Assembly: GCA_020446675.1 (NCBI GenBank)
Contig: JAGREE010000010.1
Coordinates: 1-64,000, forward strand
Direction of reading: 5' to 3'
Origin: Alphaproteobacteria bacterium
GTDB taxonomy: Bacteria; Pseudomonadota; Alphaproteobacteria; Sphingomonadales; Emcibacteraceae
Length of the DNA stretch: 64,000 nt
Part shown: one piece after another, positions 27,457-36,485 of the stretch
Position numbering within the stretch: the stretch's first letter is position 1
Layout: each line of letters opens with the position of its first letter
Position numbers and translations under genes: made by a program
Notes under the pieces: generated by a model
Databases searched by the model: none
The model's input: only the letters and a program-made list of their open reading frames with translations
What the model was told of the DNA's origin: nothing

Positions 27457-27741
27457 TCAGGAAACAGGTGGAGCACGGGAAAGTGGCTTATCCCAAAGAA
27501 TGAAATAAACCTTGGAAAACAGGACATGTTGAACAAAATCTTTATGAATATTATATTCAGCTTTTGGCGCATTCGTAACATTAACTGTGTAAGTACAATT
27601 TTTAGTAATTTTGCAGATAACACAATCGTCTGACAAAGAATGGTCAATACCTTCATGCTCTGCCATTAAATAGTGCATCCAGACAAAAGAGACTGAAATC
27701 AGCACTAAAAGAATTTTCAAATGTTGTCTTAAATACGCCAT
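27457..27741 (-). CDS. Small His/Cys membrane protein next to zur
   Basis: Protein of 94 residues with an N-terminal membrane segment (about residues 9-27), a metal-ligand-rich stretch HYLMAEHEGIDHSLSDDCVICK, and a second weakly hydrophobic segment before the terminal PLSRAPPVS. Small exported proteins with a CxxC and a terminal RAPP motif (DUF2946-like) are often found beside metal TonB receptors. The start is the second Met, with GGAG 6 bases upstream; the first, at 27759, has no ribosome binding site. A zinc-related role is inferred from context. Confidence 0.65.
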   Translation of the reverse strand: MAYLRQHLKILLVLISVSFVWMHYLMAEHEGIDHSLSDDCVICKITKNCTYTVNVTNAPKAEYNIHKDFVQHVLFSKVYFILWDKPLSRAPPVS

Positions 27742-27881
27742 TAACGCTCCAAAGTTCATTAAACTATAGATTTAAATAAACCAAAGTTCAACTGGACTAT
27801 AGTTTAGTTTCAAACCGGAGGTTGTCAACATGTCCCTATAACAATCTATGAATTATTATATTAAAATCAAAAAGACCTTGA

Positions 27882-27898
27882 ATGTTATATTATAACAT
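27882..27898. promoter_or_regulatory. Zur box upstream of the TonB receptor gene
   Basis: ATGTTATATTATAACAT is a perfect palindrome with 8-bp arms and a central T. It closely matches the Zur-box consensus known in Alpha- and Gammaproteobacteria (GTTATA-N-TATAAC). It lies 50 bases upstream of the receptor ATG, where a bound repressor would block the promoter. Confidence 0.85.
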
Positions 27899-27948
27899 CT
27901 TATTTTATGTCCAAATATTATATTGAGTAATAATTATAGGTATAAAAA

Positions 27949-30009
27949 ATGAAAAAACTACATTCGGCATCAAGTATCAGTATTATGGCTTTGATGTTAT
28001 TGAGTGCATCGAATGCACAAAGTCAGGAAGCGACACAAACACAGCGAAACCCAGAGCAACCTGTCCATGATCATCCGGATGACCATGGACATGAAATGGA
28101 TCTTATTTTTGTAACCGCTTCCCCGCATCAAAAAAGCCGCCTTGATGTTTTACAGGGAAGCAACATATTAAGTGATGAAGAATTAAATAAACAAATGGAA
28201 GCCACGATAGGCGAAACCCTGTCAGGAATCCCCGGCATTTCATCAACATTTTTTGGCCCAGGTGCAAGTCGTCCTATTATTCGTGGACTTGGTGGTGATC
28301 GTATCCGTGTTCTGATCAACGGAATTGGCAGTATTGATGCCGCGAGCACCAGCCCTGATCATGCCGTTGCTGGTGACCCGCTGACGGCGGAAAGGGTTGA
28401 GATTCTACGTGGTGCGAGCACGCTCCTATATGGAAATAATGCCGTAGGGGGTGTGGTCAATATCATAGATAGCCGTATCCCCGAAGTTGCCCCGGACATG
28501 GGTGCATCAGGTAGAGCAAGGCTTGCAATTGATTCCGTAACAAATGACCGGTCTGCCGGCGGATCAATAAATGTTGCTGCCTCTGACTCGATTGTGTTGC
28601 ACGCAGATGGCCATTACCGCCGAACCGGTGATTATAGCATTCCTGGTTTTGCGGAGAGTTCATATTTAAGAAACTCTCCGGGTTATGACAATCCGGAACC
28701 ACAATCAGGAACTGTTGCAAATTCTGATGTTGATAATAAAGGCGGCTCCCTTGGTATGAGTTTGATCGGAGAAAACGCCCTTTTTGGAGTGTCATTTAAC
28801 TTAAATAAAAGCAATTACGGCGTTCCCAACGGAGAGGAAGAGCCAGTCCGAATTGATCTTGATCAGAAACGATTCGATGTAAAAGGCAATGTCGAGAATG
28901 ATTTTCTTATTTTTGAAGAGGCCCGTATGCGATTTGGCTATGCTGACTATAAACATGTTGAATTGGAAGATGGTTCTCCCGGCACCAGCTTTAATAATAA
29001 AGGTTGGGAAGGCAGAATGGAGTTGCTGCAACAAACTCTTGGCGATGTTCGCGGTTCAATGGGTGTCCAACTTAGAAAAAGAGAATTTTCGGCAATCGGC
29101 GAAGAAGCATTTGTCCCGCCGACAGACACATTTCAGTGGGGTGCTTTTGTCGTTGAGGAAATTGAAGTGGAACCGGTTACATTTGAAATTGGTGGCCGAT
29201 TTGATCATCAGTCAAGCAAAAGTAAAGCAACAAATCTAACCAAATCCTTTAATAACTACAGCTTTTCTGCTGGTGCTGCCACACATCCAACTGAAAATGA
29301 TATGATTGGCATAAGCATAAGCCGGTCAGAACGCAGCCCTACGCCAGAGGAGCTGTTTTCAAATGGTCCTCATCTTGCCACCAATGCGTATGAACTTGGA
29401 AATTTAAACCTGAAAAACGAACAGGCAATCAGTGGTGAAATCACTTTCAAGAGAGATGTAGGTCTGTTCAGTGGAAGTCTCAATATCTATCATACATGGT
29501 ATAAAAACTTCATTTATGAACATGAAACCGGGCAACTTATCGACGGACTTAACCTTTTGGAATTCAGAGCTCGTGATGCCAAATTTTATGGCGCGGAAGT
29601 GGAGGTAAATTATACCGTTATTGACGAAAGTGATTATCAGGTCGTCCTGAACGCATCCGGTGACTATGTCCATGCAACCTTTAATAATGGAAGTGTTGTT
29701 CCCCGCATCCCTGCCGCCAGTGCGAATATAGGTATAGAATATCAAGCTGAAATGTTTGATGTTGGGGGAGAGGCCCGTTTTGTTGGCAAAAAAACCAAAA
29801 CCGCTACCAATGTTCTGCCCACAGACGGGTATGTTTCACTTGATTTCTCAGTCACTTGGCGCCCATTTGGAGACGAGAAAAACCTTGATGTCCGTTTTCA
29901 GGCACAAAATATTACCAATGCAGAACGTCGGCAACACACGTCATTCTTAAAGGATATGCTGCCAATGCCGGGAAGAAATTTCAGGCTTTCTCTAAATTAT
30001 GATTTCTAA
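27949..30009 (+). CDS. znuD: TonB-dependent outer membrane receptor, ZnuD-like (zinc)
   Basis: Outer-membrane receptor of 686 residues with signal peptide, plug and 22-stranded barrel. The plug contains GPGASRPIIRGLGGDRIRVL, the SPDHAVAGDPLTAERVEILR stretch typical of ZnuD, and GNNAVGGVVNI. Just after the signal peptide lies a His/Asp-rich segment HDHPDDHGHEMD, fit for capturing zinc. It ends in LSLNYDF with a terminal Phe. The Zur box upstream and zur nearby support zinc as substrate; uptake of another metal is less likely. Confidence 0.88.
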   Translation: MKKLHSASSISIMALMLLSASNAQSQEATQTQRNPEQPVHDHPDDHGHEMDLIFVTASPHQKSRLDVLQGSNILSDEELNKQMEATIGETLSGIPGISSTFFGPGASRPIIRGLGGDRIRVLINGIGSIDAASTSPDHAVAGDPLTAERVEILRGASTLLYGNNAVGGVVNIIDSRIPEVAPDMGASGRARLAIDSVTNDRSAGGSINVAASDSIVLHADGHYRRTGDYSIPGFAESSYLRNSPGYDNPEPQSGTVANSDVDNKGGSLGMSLIGENALFGVSFNLNKSNYGVPNGEEEPVRIDLDQKRFDVKGNVENDFLIFEEARMRFGYADYKHVELEDGSPGTSFNNKGWEGRMELLQQTLGDVRGSMGVQLRKREFSAIGEEAFVPPTDTFQWGAFVVEEIEVEPVTFEIGGRFDHQSSKSKATNLTKSFNNYSFSAGAATHPTENDMIGISISRSERSPTPEELFSNGPHLATNAYELGNLNLKNEQAISGEITFKRDVGLFSGSLNIYHTWYKNFIYEHETGQLIDGLNLLEFRARDAKFYGAEVEVNYTVIDESDYQVVLNASGDYVHATFNNGSVVPRIPAASANIGIEYQAEMFDVGGEARFVGKKTKTATNVLPTDGYVSLDFSVTWRPFGDEKNLDVRFQAQNITNAERRQHTSFLKDMLPMPGRNFRLSLNYDF

Positions 30010-30041
30010 CTAAGCAGACAATTTAAAAAAAATCGACCTTA

Positions 30042-30081
30042 AACCTTAATTCAGGCTAAAATTTCAGCTTGAATTAAGGTT
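30042..30081. terminator. Inverted repeat after the TonB receptor gene
   Basis: AACCTTAATTCA pairs perfectly with TGAATTAAGGTT (12 bp) around a 16-base interior that can form a short GCT/AGC extension. Located 33 bases after the stop. There is no clean T run on the plus strand, so termination is plausible but unproven. Confidence 0.5.
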
Positions 30082-30116
30082 CCATCCATATAACCGATTT
30101 ATATTAGTTTCATTGA

Positions 30117-30150
30117 ATATTTTATAAATTTAATATATTCTATAAAATAT
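30117..30150. promoter_or_regulatory. AT-only inverted repeat upstream of the fnr gene
   Basis: ATATTTTATA and TATAAAATAT are perfect inverted copies separated by 14 bases, 36 bases before the fnr ATG. It may be an operator overlapping the promoter or a by-product of extreme AT content. Confidence 0.3.
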
Positions 30151-30185
30151 ATAATAACTTAAAAAAACGGGACTCCGGGTAGCGT

Positions 30186-30944
30186 ATGGATTTAATGAAG
30201 GAAACTCATCCAGTATTTGATGAAGCAGAGGATAAATCTGTGGTCAGATGCAGCTTGACATCCTGCGAAAAATGCATCGGACGTTCTGTTTCCATGTGCA
30301 GCGCTTTAAAAGACGATGAAATTAAACTCCTATCTGATATTTCAATAAATATATCCAAAAGGTCCAAACAGGTTATTTGTGCAGAAGGCGAAATGGCTGA
30401 ATATCTTTATAACGTCCAAAGTGGTTGTGTCCGTATTTCAAAAATGCTCAGTGATGGTCGAAGACAGATAATAGATTTTCTATTTCCTGGCGATTATTTT
30501 GGATTAGTCTGCGATAACGGCTATAATTATTCTGCTGAAACAATCACAGATGTTAATCTTTGTCGCATGCCAAGAAACGCAATTTTAGAAAAAATCAAAG
30601 AAATTCCTGCTTTCAGCAAGAAAATACTGGACATAACAATTCATGAACTATTGGAAACACAGGAACAAAGGCTGCTTCTCGGCCGCAAAAATGCTAAGGA
30701 AAGACTATGTTCCTTTCTGCTCACTATCAATGCCCGTTCTTCGAAAGTGGGCTTTATGAAAAAAAATCACATTTTTCTGCCAATGAGCCGGGCTGATATT
30801 GCAGATTATCTTGGTCTGACCATTGAAACAGTAAGCCGCCAGTTTACTATTCTTGCAAAAGATAACATAATTTCTCTCGAAAACAGCCCTCTGGTTAGAA
30901 TTATTGATATTGAAGAGCTGCAGTTAATCGCCTCTGGCGGATGA
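30186..30944 (+). CDS. fnr: FNR-type oxygen-sensing transcription factor
   Basis: Crp/Fnr regulator (252 residues). The N-terminus has Cys at 22, 27, 30 and 38; C27-X2-C30-X7-C38 followed by SAL matches FnrN/FnrL proteins, and Cys109 supplies the fourth ligand of a 4Fe-4S cluster. A cyclic-nucleotide-type beta roll, a dimer helix and a C-terminal HTH follow, with ADIADYLGLTIETVSRQF carrying the Glu-x-x-Ser-Arg recognition residues for TTGAT-N4-ATCAA sites. It probably controls the switch to microaerobic respiration. No clear Fnr box was seen in its own promoter. Confidence 0.9.
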   Translation: MDLMKETHPVFDEAEDKSVVRCSLTSCEKCIGRSVSMCSALKDDEIKLLSDISINISKRSKQVICAEGEMAEYLYNVQSGCVRISKMLSDGRRQIIDFLFPGDYFGLVCDNGYNYSAETITDVNLCRMPRNAILEKIKEIPAFSKKILDITIHELLETQEQRLLLGRKNAKERLCSFLLTINARSSKVGFMKKNHIFLPMSRADIADYLGLTIETVSRQFTILAKDNIISLENSPLVRIIDIEELQLIASGG

Positions 30945-30961
30945 AAAAATAACAAAAACCC

Positions 30962-30989
30962 TTGACACCTGCGCTTTGCACGCTATATT
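30962..30989 (+). promoter_or_regulatory. Strong sigma70 promoter of rplU-rpmA
   Basis: TTGACA, 16-base spacer, TATATT: the best promoter match seen in the window. The transcript should start near 30996, leaving a leader of about 120 bases. Confidence 0.8.
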
Positions 30990-31003
30990 TCGCCAACTTT
31001 TAG

Positions 31004-31092
31004 TGTGGGATTCAGAGTCCCACAATATAAAAGATGACATTCGTCATAAACCGGTCAGAAAATATGGACGAGGTCCATTACCGGCTATGACC
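31004..31092 (+). ncRNA. Structured leader RNA of the rplU operon
   Basis: Three consecutive hairpins follow the promoter. The first pairs TGTGGGA (31004-31010) with TCCCACA (31018-31024). The second pairs ATGAC with GTCAT (31034-31047). In the third (31051-31084), CCGGT/ACCGG encloses ATGGAC-GAG-GTCCAT. GGTCA in the third stem can alternatively pair with TGACC at 31088-31092. The layout suggests an autoregulatory ribosomal-protein leader bound by L21 or L27. Binding is inferred. Confidence 0.6.
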
Positions 31093-31115
31093 AGAAGATA
31101 AAATAGGAACAGATT

Positions 31116-31625
31116 ATGTTTGCAGTCATCAAAACCGGCGCAAAACAATATAAAGTTGCAGTCGGCGATGTAATTAAAGTTGAGAAACTTGAAGGTGAAG
31201 CAGGATCAACAGTATCGCTTGATAATGTACTGATGGTCGGTGACGACAAAGGTGTAAAAGTTGGCACACCCGCAATAGCCGGCACAGTCGTTACAGCAGA
31301 AATCCTTGAACAGGCCCGCGCTGGAAAAATTATTGTATTCAAGAAAAAGCGCCGTCAGAATTACCGCCGTAAAGCAGGACACAGACAAGAGCAAACTGTG
31401 TTAAGAATTACAGATATTGGCAGTGGTGCAGCAAAAAAAGCAGCGCCAAAAGCCGCCGCTAAAAAAGAAGAGCCAAAAGCTGACGTAAAAAAGACAGCTG
31501 AGAAAAAAGAAGCCCCTAAAAAAGCCGCTCCTAAGAAAGCTGCTGAGAAAAAAGAGGCTTCAAAAAAAGCCGCTGCAAAAAAACCAGCAGCTAAAAAAAC
31601 CGCAACGAAAACTAAGGAGAAATAA
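31116..31625 (+). CDS. rplU: 50S ribosomal protein L21 with Lys/Ala-rich tail
   Basis: Large-subunit protein bL21 (169 residues). The first 103 or so residues are canonical ([14 protein letters not shown], then [20 protein letters not shown]). They are followed by about 65 residues of Lys/Ala/Pro/Glu repeats such as [13 protein letters not shown], a histone-H1-like disordered extension seen in some alphaproteobacterial L21 proteins. AGGAACAG precedes the ATG. It heads the rplU-rpmA operon. Confidence 0.95.
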   Translation: MFAVIKTGAKQYKVAVGDVIKVEKLEGEAGSTVSLDNVLMVGDDKGVKVGTPAIAGTVVTAEILEQARAGKIIVFKKKRRQNYRRKAGHRQEQTVLRITDIGSGAAKKAAPKAAAKKEEPKADVKKTAEKKEAPKKAAPKKAAEKKEASKKAAAKKPAAKKTATKTKEK

Positions 31626-31627
31626 CA

Positions 31628-31885
31628 ATGGCACATAAGAAAGCTGGTGGTAGTTCCCGCAACGGTCGTGATTCAGCAGGTCGCCGCCTTGGTGTTAAAA
31701 AATTCGGCGGTGAAGCTGTTATCCCGGGTAACATCATTGTTCGTCAACGGGGTACTAAATTTTACCCGGGAGACAATGTAGGTATTGGTAAAGATCATAC
31801 ACTTTTCGCTCTGACTGAAGGCAAAATAAGATTTTACAAAGGCCGACTAAAACGGAACTTCGTTACTGTCGATACAGACGCCTAA
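31628..31885 (+). CDS. rpmA: 50S ribosomal protein L27
   Basis: bL27 (85 residues), whose N-terminal tail reaches the peptidyl transferase centre. [16 protein letters not shown] and LGVKKFGGE are the family signature. AAGGAG lies directly upstream, and the gene begins 2 bases after rplU. An intrinsic terminator follows before obgE. Confidence 0.97.
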   Translation: MAHKKAGGSSRNGRDSAGRRLGVKKFGGEAVIPGNIIVRQRGTKFYPGDNVGIGKDHTLFALTEGKIRFYKGRLKRNFVTVDTDA

Positions 31886-31914
31886 AATTTAATTTTAAAG
31901 CCATTTAAGAATTG

Positions 31915-31948
31915 AAAAAGGAGATTGATCTATCACTCTCCTTTTTTT
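31915..31948 (+). terminator. Intrinsic terminator of rplU-rpmA
   Basis: AAAAAGGAGA pairs with TCTCCTTTTT around a 12-base loop and runs into a stretch of seven Ts. It separates the ribosomal operon from obgE. Confidence 0.85.
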
Positions 31949-31998
31949 ACGCTTATACTTTAATTTTTGGCTATAGTATTATAAATATTGGATTAATT

Positions 31999-33069
31999 AT
32001 GAAGTTCCTCGATCAATGTAAAATATATATCAAATCCGGTGCGGGCGGCGTAGGCTGCCTGAGTTTTCGCCACGAAAAAAGCATTGAATTTGGCGGACCT
32101 GATGGTGGAAATGGTGGCAGAGGCGGCCACGTTATCATTGAAGCGGTCGAGGGACTGAACACTCTTATCGATTATCGATATCAGCAGCATTTCAAAGGCG
32201 GTCGAGGAATGCACGGAATGGGGCAAAACCGGACTGGTGCCAAAGGCAAGGATATCATTCTGAAAGTACCTGTTGGAACGCAGATTTTTGATGAAAATAA
32301 TGATGTCATGCTCGCTGACCTGACGGAAGCCGGTCAATCCGTTCTCATGCTGGAAGGCGGTCGAGGCGGCCGTGGTAACTCCAGCTTTAAAACATCCGTA
32401 AATCAAGCACCACGCCAGACAACCGACGGCGGCCCCGCAGAAGAAATGTGGATCTGGATGCAATTGAAACTGATGGCGGATACCGGACTTGTCGGACTGC
32501 CTAATGCAGGGAAATCAACTTTCCTGTCTAGCGTCAGCCGCGCAAAGCCAAAGATAGCCAATTATCCCTTTACAACATTAAAACCGCAGCTCGGTGTCGC
32601 CTATGTGGATAATAAAGAATTTGTAATCGCGGACATCCCAGGGCTTATTGAAGGCGCCCACGAAGGACTGGGCCTGGGTGACCGCTTTCTTGGCCATATT
32701 GAACGCTGCGCGACAATTTTGCATGTCATTGACGCTACAGGCGAGGATATTGTCGCTGCCTATAAAACCATACGTCATGAGCTTGAACAATATGGGCAGG
32801 ATTTAAGTGGCAAAAAAGAAATCATTGCTCTTAATAAAGTAGACGCCTTGGACGACGAGCTCACCTCCATGCTGACTGAAGAACTTTCAAAGGTCGCAAA
32901 ATCGCCAATTATGCCACTTTCCGCGGCAACAGGATACGGCGTAAAAGAAATATTGCGGGCCCTTCTGAAAAATGTTGAAGAAGTCCGTATGGCCGAGCAA
33001 AATGAAGAAAACGAAAAACGGGAAGAAGGTGACGTTAACACATCTTCCGAACCATGGTCGCCAATTTAA
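31999..33069 (+). CDS. obgE: Obg/CgtA GTPase
   Basis: Ribosome-associated GTPase (356 residues) acting in 50S maturation and stress response. The glycine-rich Obg fold opens [17 protein letters not shown] with many GGRGG turns. The G domain has [21 protein letters not shown] and NKVD. The C-terminus is short and acidic. The frame is open 29 codons upstream, but the canonical MKFLDQ start is clear. Five more genes for proline, NAD and ribosome metabolism follow closely. Confidence 0.95.
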   Translation: MKFLDQCKIYIKSGAGGVGCLSFRHEKSIEFGGPDGGNGGRGGHVIIEAVEGLNTLIDYRYQQHFKGGRGMHGMGQNRTGAKGKDIILKVPVGTQIFDENNDVMLADLTEAGQSVLMLEGGRGGRGNSSFKTSVNQAPRQTTDGGPAEEMWIWMQLKLMADTGLVGLPNAGKSTFLSSVSRAKPKIANYPFTTLKPQLGVAYVDNKEFVIADIPGLIEGAHEGLGLGDRFLGHIERCATILHVIDATGEDIVAAYKTIRHELEQYGQDLSGKKEIIALNKVDALDDELTSMLTEELSKVAKSPIMPLSAATGYGVKEILRALLKNVEEVRMAEQNEENEKREEGDVNTSSEPWSPI

Positions 33070-33070
33070 A

Positions 33071-34195
33071 ATGCAAAACAAAATCAATATATTAGATAAA
33101 ATGCATCTGGTTGTAATTAAAATCGGCTCTGCTTTACTCGTTGACCAGAAAAGCGGAAAAATACGCTCTGAATGGCTGACCAGCATTGCCGAGGATATTG
33201 CCGAACTTAAAAGTATAGGAAAAGATGTTATTATCGTCTCATCAGGCTCAATTGCTTTGGGGCGTAAAATTCTTGGGCTCAAAATGAGCAAGAAACTGGT
33301 CGAAAATCAGGCCGCCGCGGCTATTGGGCAAATTGAACTGGCCGCAACATTCAGGGAGAAACTGCGGCACCATGATATTCAGGTAGCCCAGGTTCTTCTC
33401 ACCTTTAGCAATACTGAAGACAGAGGCCAATATCTGAACGCCCGAGGCACCATAAAACGGCTCTTAAAGCTGGGTGTCGTACCCGTCATCAATGAAAATG
33501 ATACAGTTGCCACAGATGAAGTTCGCTTCGGTGATAATGACCGCCTGGCAGCGCGTGTTGCAACAATGTGCGAAGCCGACCTTTTATATCTTCTGTCTGA
33601 TATTGATGGCCTTTACACGGCAGATCCGAATTCAAACCCTAACGCCGAATATATAGAACAGGTCAATGAAATTACACCTGAAATTGAACAAATGGCCGGA
33701 GCCCCGGTTTCAACCGGATTTGGCAGCGGCGGCATGATTACAAAAATAGCGGCGGCCAGTATTGCAACAACAGGCGGGTGCAATATGGTGATTATTAACG
33801 GTAAACTTAATAATCCGATTAAAGACTATAACCTTAATGGTCGGGGTACCTGGTTTAAGGCATCAACCACTTCACTTGCATCCAAGAAGAAATGGATCGC
33901 CGGGGCCTTATCACCCGTTGGTACGCTCGTTATTGATGACGGTGCAGAAAGAGCCCTTAAAAACGGTAAGAGCCTTCTTCCCGCCGGTGTTACAAAGGTC
34001 ATTGGAAAATTTGTTCGCGGTGATACCGTCAAAATCACCGGTGCCAATAATGTTGAAATTGCCCGCGGGCTTGTTGCATATTCATCTGAAGATGCAAAAA
34101 AAATAATTGGTGCAAAAAGTAATGAAATTGAGAAAATACTTGGTTACGGTGGACGGGAGGAACTGATCCACCGCAGCGATATGGTTATGAGTTAA
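33071..34195 (+). CDS. proB: Glutamate 5-kinase
   Basis: First enzyme of proline synthesis (374 residues). The amino-acid kinase domain has VVIKIGSALL, SSGSIALGRKILGL, NENDTVATDEVRFGDND and the STGFGSGGMITKIAAA motif; a C-terminal PUA domain (GTLVIDDGAERALKNGKSLLPAGV) follows. The chosen ATG is one base after obgE. A longer frame overlaps obgE and is not needed. Confidence 0.95.
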   Translation: MQNKINILDKMHLVVIKIGSALLVDQKSGKIRSEWLTSIAEDIAELKSIGKDVIIVSSGSIALGRKILGLKMSKKLVENQAAAAIGQIELAATFREKLRHHDIQVAQVLLTFSNTEDRGQYLNARGTIKRLLKLGVVPVINENDTVATDEVRFGDNDRLAARVATMCEADLLYLLSDIDGLYTADPNSNPNAEYIEQVNEITPEIEQMAGAPVSTGFGSGGMITKIAAASIATTGGCNMVIINGKLNNPIKDYNLNGRGTWFKASTTSLASKKKWIAGALSPVGTLVIDDGAERALKNGKSLLPAGVTKVIGKFVRGDTVKITGANNVEIARGLVAYSSEDAKKIIGAKSNEIEKILGYGGREELIHRSDMVMS

Positions 34196-34207
34196 AGGGT
34201 TAGTGTA

Positions 34208-35476
34208 ATGACAAATGAAAATGATATTAAAATTTTAATGCAGTCAATAGGCAAGAAGGCAAAGCGTGCTTCAGAAATATTGGCCCTTGCACCAACCAAA
34301 CAAAAAGATGACGCTTTAAAAGCGGCGGCCGCTGAAATCCGTAAAGCAAAGAATGACATTATTGCGGCAAATAAAAAGGATATGGATATTGCCGTCGGTC
34401 GCGGACTGGCCGGTGCAATGCTGGACCGTCTTATGCTTGATGAAACCAGAATCGAATCGATTGCGCGCAGCATTGAAGATATCATAGATTTAAAAGACCC
34501 TATCGGTGACATTTTAAGCGAAAAAATACGGCCGAATGGTCTTAAAATATCGCAGGTTCGGGTTCCCCTCGGCGTGATCGGTATTATTTTTGAATCCAGA
34601 CCCAATGTAACAGCAGATGCCGGTACACTTTGCCTGAAATCCGGAAATGCATCTATTTTACGATGCGGTAGTGAAAGTGCCCATTCAAGCCGAATGATCC
34701 ATGCCTGCCTGGTTAAAGGTCTTAAAAAGGCTGGCCTGCCCGAAGAGGCAATTCAGCTGATCCCGACCCAGGACCGCGCCGCTGTTGGTGAACTTCTTAA
34801 ATTATCTGAATATGTCGATATCATTGTCCCACGTGGCGGCAAATCGCTAATTGAAAGAGTACAGAATGAAAGCAGAGTGCCTGTCATGGCCCACCTGGAT
34901 GGCATATGCCATGTCTATATTGACGCCGATGCTGATCTTGAGAAAGCGGTCTCCATCAGCGTGAATGCCAAAATGCGCAGAACCGGTATATGCGGATCAG
35001 CAGAAACACTTTTGATTGATAAGAAAGCTATCGATAGTCATTTGACACCTATTTTATCTGCCCTTCATGAAAAAGGCTGCGAAATCCGTGGAGATAAAGA
35101 CGTCGTCAAGGCCTTTAATGAAAGCAGGGAAGCAACAGAGGAAGACTGGGGCACAGAATATCTTGATGCGATCATTTCAGTACGTGTCGTGGATGGAGTA
35201 CAGGGAGCAATTGATCATATTGCAAAATATGGCTCAAACCATACAGACAGCATCATTACAGAAAATAGCAAAGCCGCGGAAAAATTCCTAAATGAAGTCG
35301 ATAGTGCCATAGTAATGCATAATGCATCAACACAATATGCCGATGGTGGCGAGTTTGGCATGGGGGCGGAAATCGGCATATCAACCGGAAAAATGCACGC
35401 AAGGGGGCCTGTTGGACTAGAACAGCTTACAAGTTATAAATATCAGGTGAGGGGCAATGGTCAGATCCGGCCATAA
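34208..35476 (+). CDS. proA: Gamma-glutamyl phosphate reductase
   Basis: Second enzyme of proline synthesis (422 residues), an aldehyde-dehydrogenase-fold enzyme. The catalytic Cys lies in [27 protein letters not shown] residues are visible in [12 protein letters not shown], and [20 protein letters not shown] closes the domain. It is 12 bases after proB, and its 3' end overlaps nadD by 20 bases. Confidence 0.95.
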   Translation: MTNENDIKILMQSIGKKAKRASEILALAPTKQKDDALKAAAAEIRKAKNDIIAANKKDMDIAVGRGLAGAMLDRLMLDETRIESIARSIEDIIDLKDPIGDILSEKIRPNGLKISQVRVPLGVIGIIFESRPNVTADAGTLCLKSGNASILRCGSESAHSSRMIHACLVKGLKKAGLPEEAIQLIPTQDRAAVGELLKLSEYVDIIVPRGGKSLIERVQNESRVPVMAHLDGICHVYIDADADLEKAVSISVNAKMRRTGICGSAETLLIDKKAIDSHLTPILSALHEKGCEIRGDKDVVKAFNESREATEEDWGTEYLDAIISVRVVDGVQGAIDHIAKYGSNHTDSIITENSKAAEKFLNEVDSAIVMHNASTQYADGGEFGMGAEIGISTGKMHARGPVGLEQLTSYKYQVRGNGQIRP

Positions 35477-36041
35477 CCCGAAAATTGGCCTGCTAGGCGG
35501 TTCCTTTAATCCGGCACATGAGGGACATCTGGAAATCAGTCTGGCAGCGCTTGAGTTTTTGGAACTTGATTTTGTGTGGTGGCTGGTCTCCCCGGGAAAC
35601 CCCCTCAAAGCGGATCTTGAAATGGCCCCTTTTAAAGAACGGTTTGCTTCTGCCCGAAACATAGCAAAAAATGAAAAAATAATTATCAGTGACATAGAAA
35701 ATAAAATAGGAACCCGATATACAATTGATACATTGAATAAGATTAAAGAAATCTGGCCAGATCATCATTTTGTCTGGCTGATGGGTGCTGATAACCTTAT
35801 ACAATTTGATAAATGGAAAGACTGGCGTAGAATTGCCGATACAGTTCCATTTGCGATTTTTAATCGTCCAAGTTATTCTAAAGAGAGTTTGATGAGTATT
35901 GCGGCAAAGGAACTTGCGAAGTTCCGCATCGAAAAAGATGAGGCGCACATATTACATAGATTAAAGCCACCGGCATGGGTTTATTATGAATTAAGTGATA
36001 ATCCCATGTCATCAACAGAAATAAGACGTAATATTAAGTAA
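35457..36041 (+). CDS. nadD: Nicotinate-nucleotide adenylyltransferase
   Basis: NaMN adenylyltransferase (194 residues) of NAD synthesis. The nucleotidyltransferase motif [15 protein letters not shown] is near the N-terminus, [11 protein letters not shown] follows, and the C-terminal signature is [16 protein letters not shown] precedes the ATG, which lies inside the end of proA, so the two are coupled. Confidence 0.93.
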   Translation: MVRSGHNPKIGLLGGSFNPAHEGHLEISLAALEFLELDFVWWLVSPGNPLKADLEMAPFKERFASARNIAKNEKIIISDIENKIGTRYTIDTLNKIKEIWPDHHFVWLMGADNLIQFDKWKDWRRIADTVPFAIFNRPSYSKESLMSIAAKELAKFRIEKDEAHILHRLKPPAWVYYELSDNPMSSTEIRRNIK

Positions 36042-36065
36042 TAACAAGAGGTTACATACTTTAAA

Positions 36066-36485
36066 GTGCAAGACACATCCGAGTTAGAGGACTCTTCTGG
36101 TCCGACGGAGCCGCTCAGTGCGGCTGAGCTTCAGCAATTGGTTATCAATTCACTAGAAGACGATAAAGCAGAAGATATCATCAATATTGATCTTACCGGA
36201 AAAACAAGCATCGCCGATTCGATGATAATTGCATCAGGCCGCTCCACCCGACAGGTGGCTGCGATCGCCGATCATTTATACCGAAAGCTCAAGCACGCAA
36301 CAGCCGACGGCTGTAAACTGGAAGGCATGGAAAAGGCCGACTGGGTGCTTCTTGATGCCGGCAATGTTATTGTTCATATTTTCCGGCCGGAAGTCAGAAG
36401 CTTCTATAATCTGGAAAAAATGTGGGCAGCAGATTTTACACCTGAAAAAATGTTGTCAGCTTCAACCGGTACAGATGCAGAATGA
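36066..36485 (+). CDS. rsfS: Ribosome silencing factor RsfS
   Basis: RsfS/Iojap protein (139 residues) that binds uL14 and blocks subunit joining in stationary phase. Family residues appear in AEDIINIDLTGKTSIADSMIIASGRSTRQV and EKADWVLLDAGNVIVHIF. The start is GTG with a distant AGAGG; an acidic extension of about 20 residues precedes the conserved domain. It overlaps rlmH (ATGA). Confidence 0.92.
   Translation: MQDTSELEDSSGPTEPLSAAELQQLVINSLEDDKAEDIINIDLTGKTSIADSMIIASGRSTRQVAAIADHLYRKLKHATADGCKLEGMEKADWVLLDAGNVIVHIFRPEVRSFYNLEKMWAADFTPEKMLSASTGTDAE

Noticed and set aside
31420..31620. Tandem DNA repeat
   Set aside because: The repetition reflects Lys/Ala codons of the L21 tail, not an independent DNA repeat.
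31361..31636. Minus-strand frame of 91 codons rich in Phe and Ala
   Set aside because: It is the mirror of the Lys/Ala repeat tail of L21 and has no ribosome binding site.
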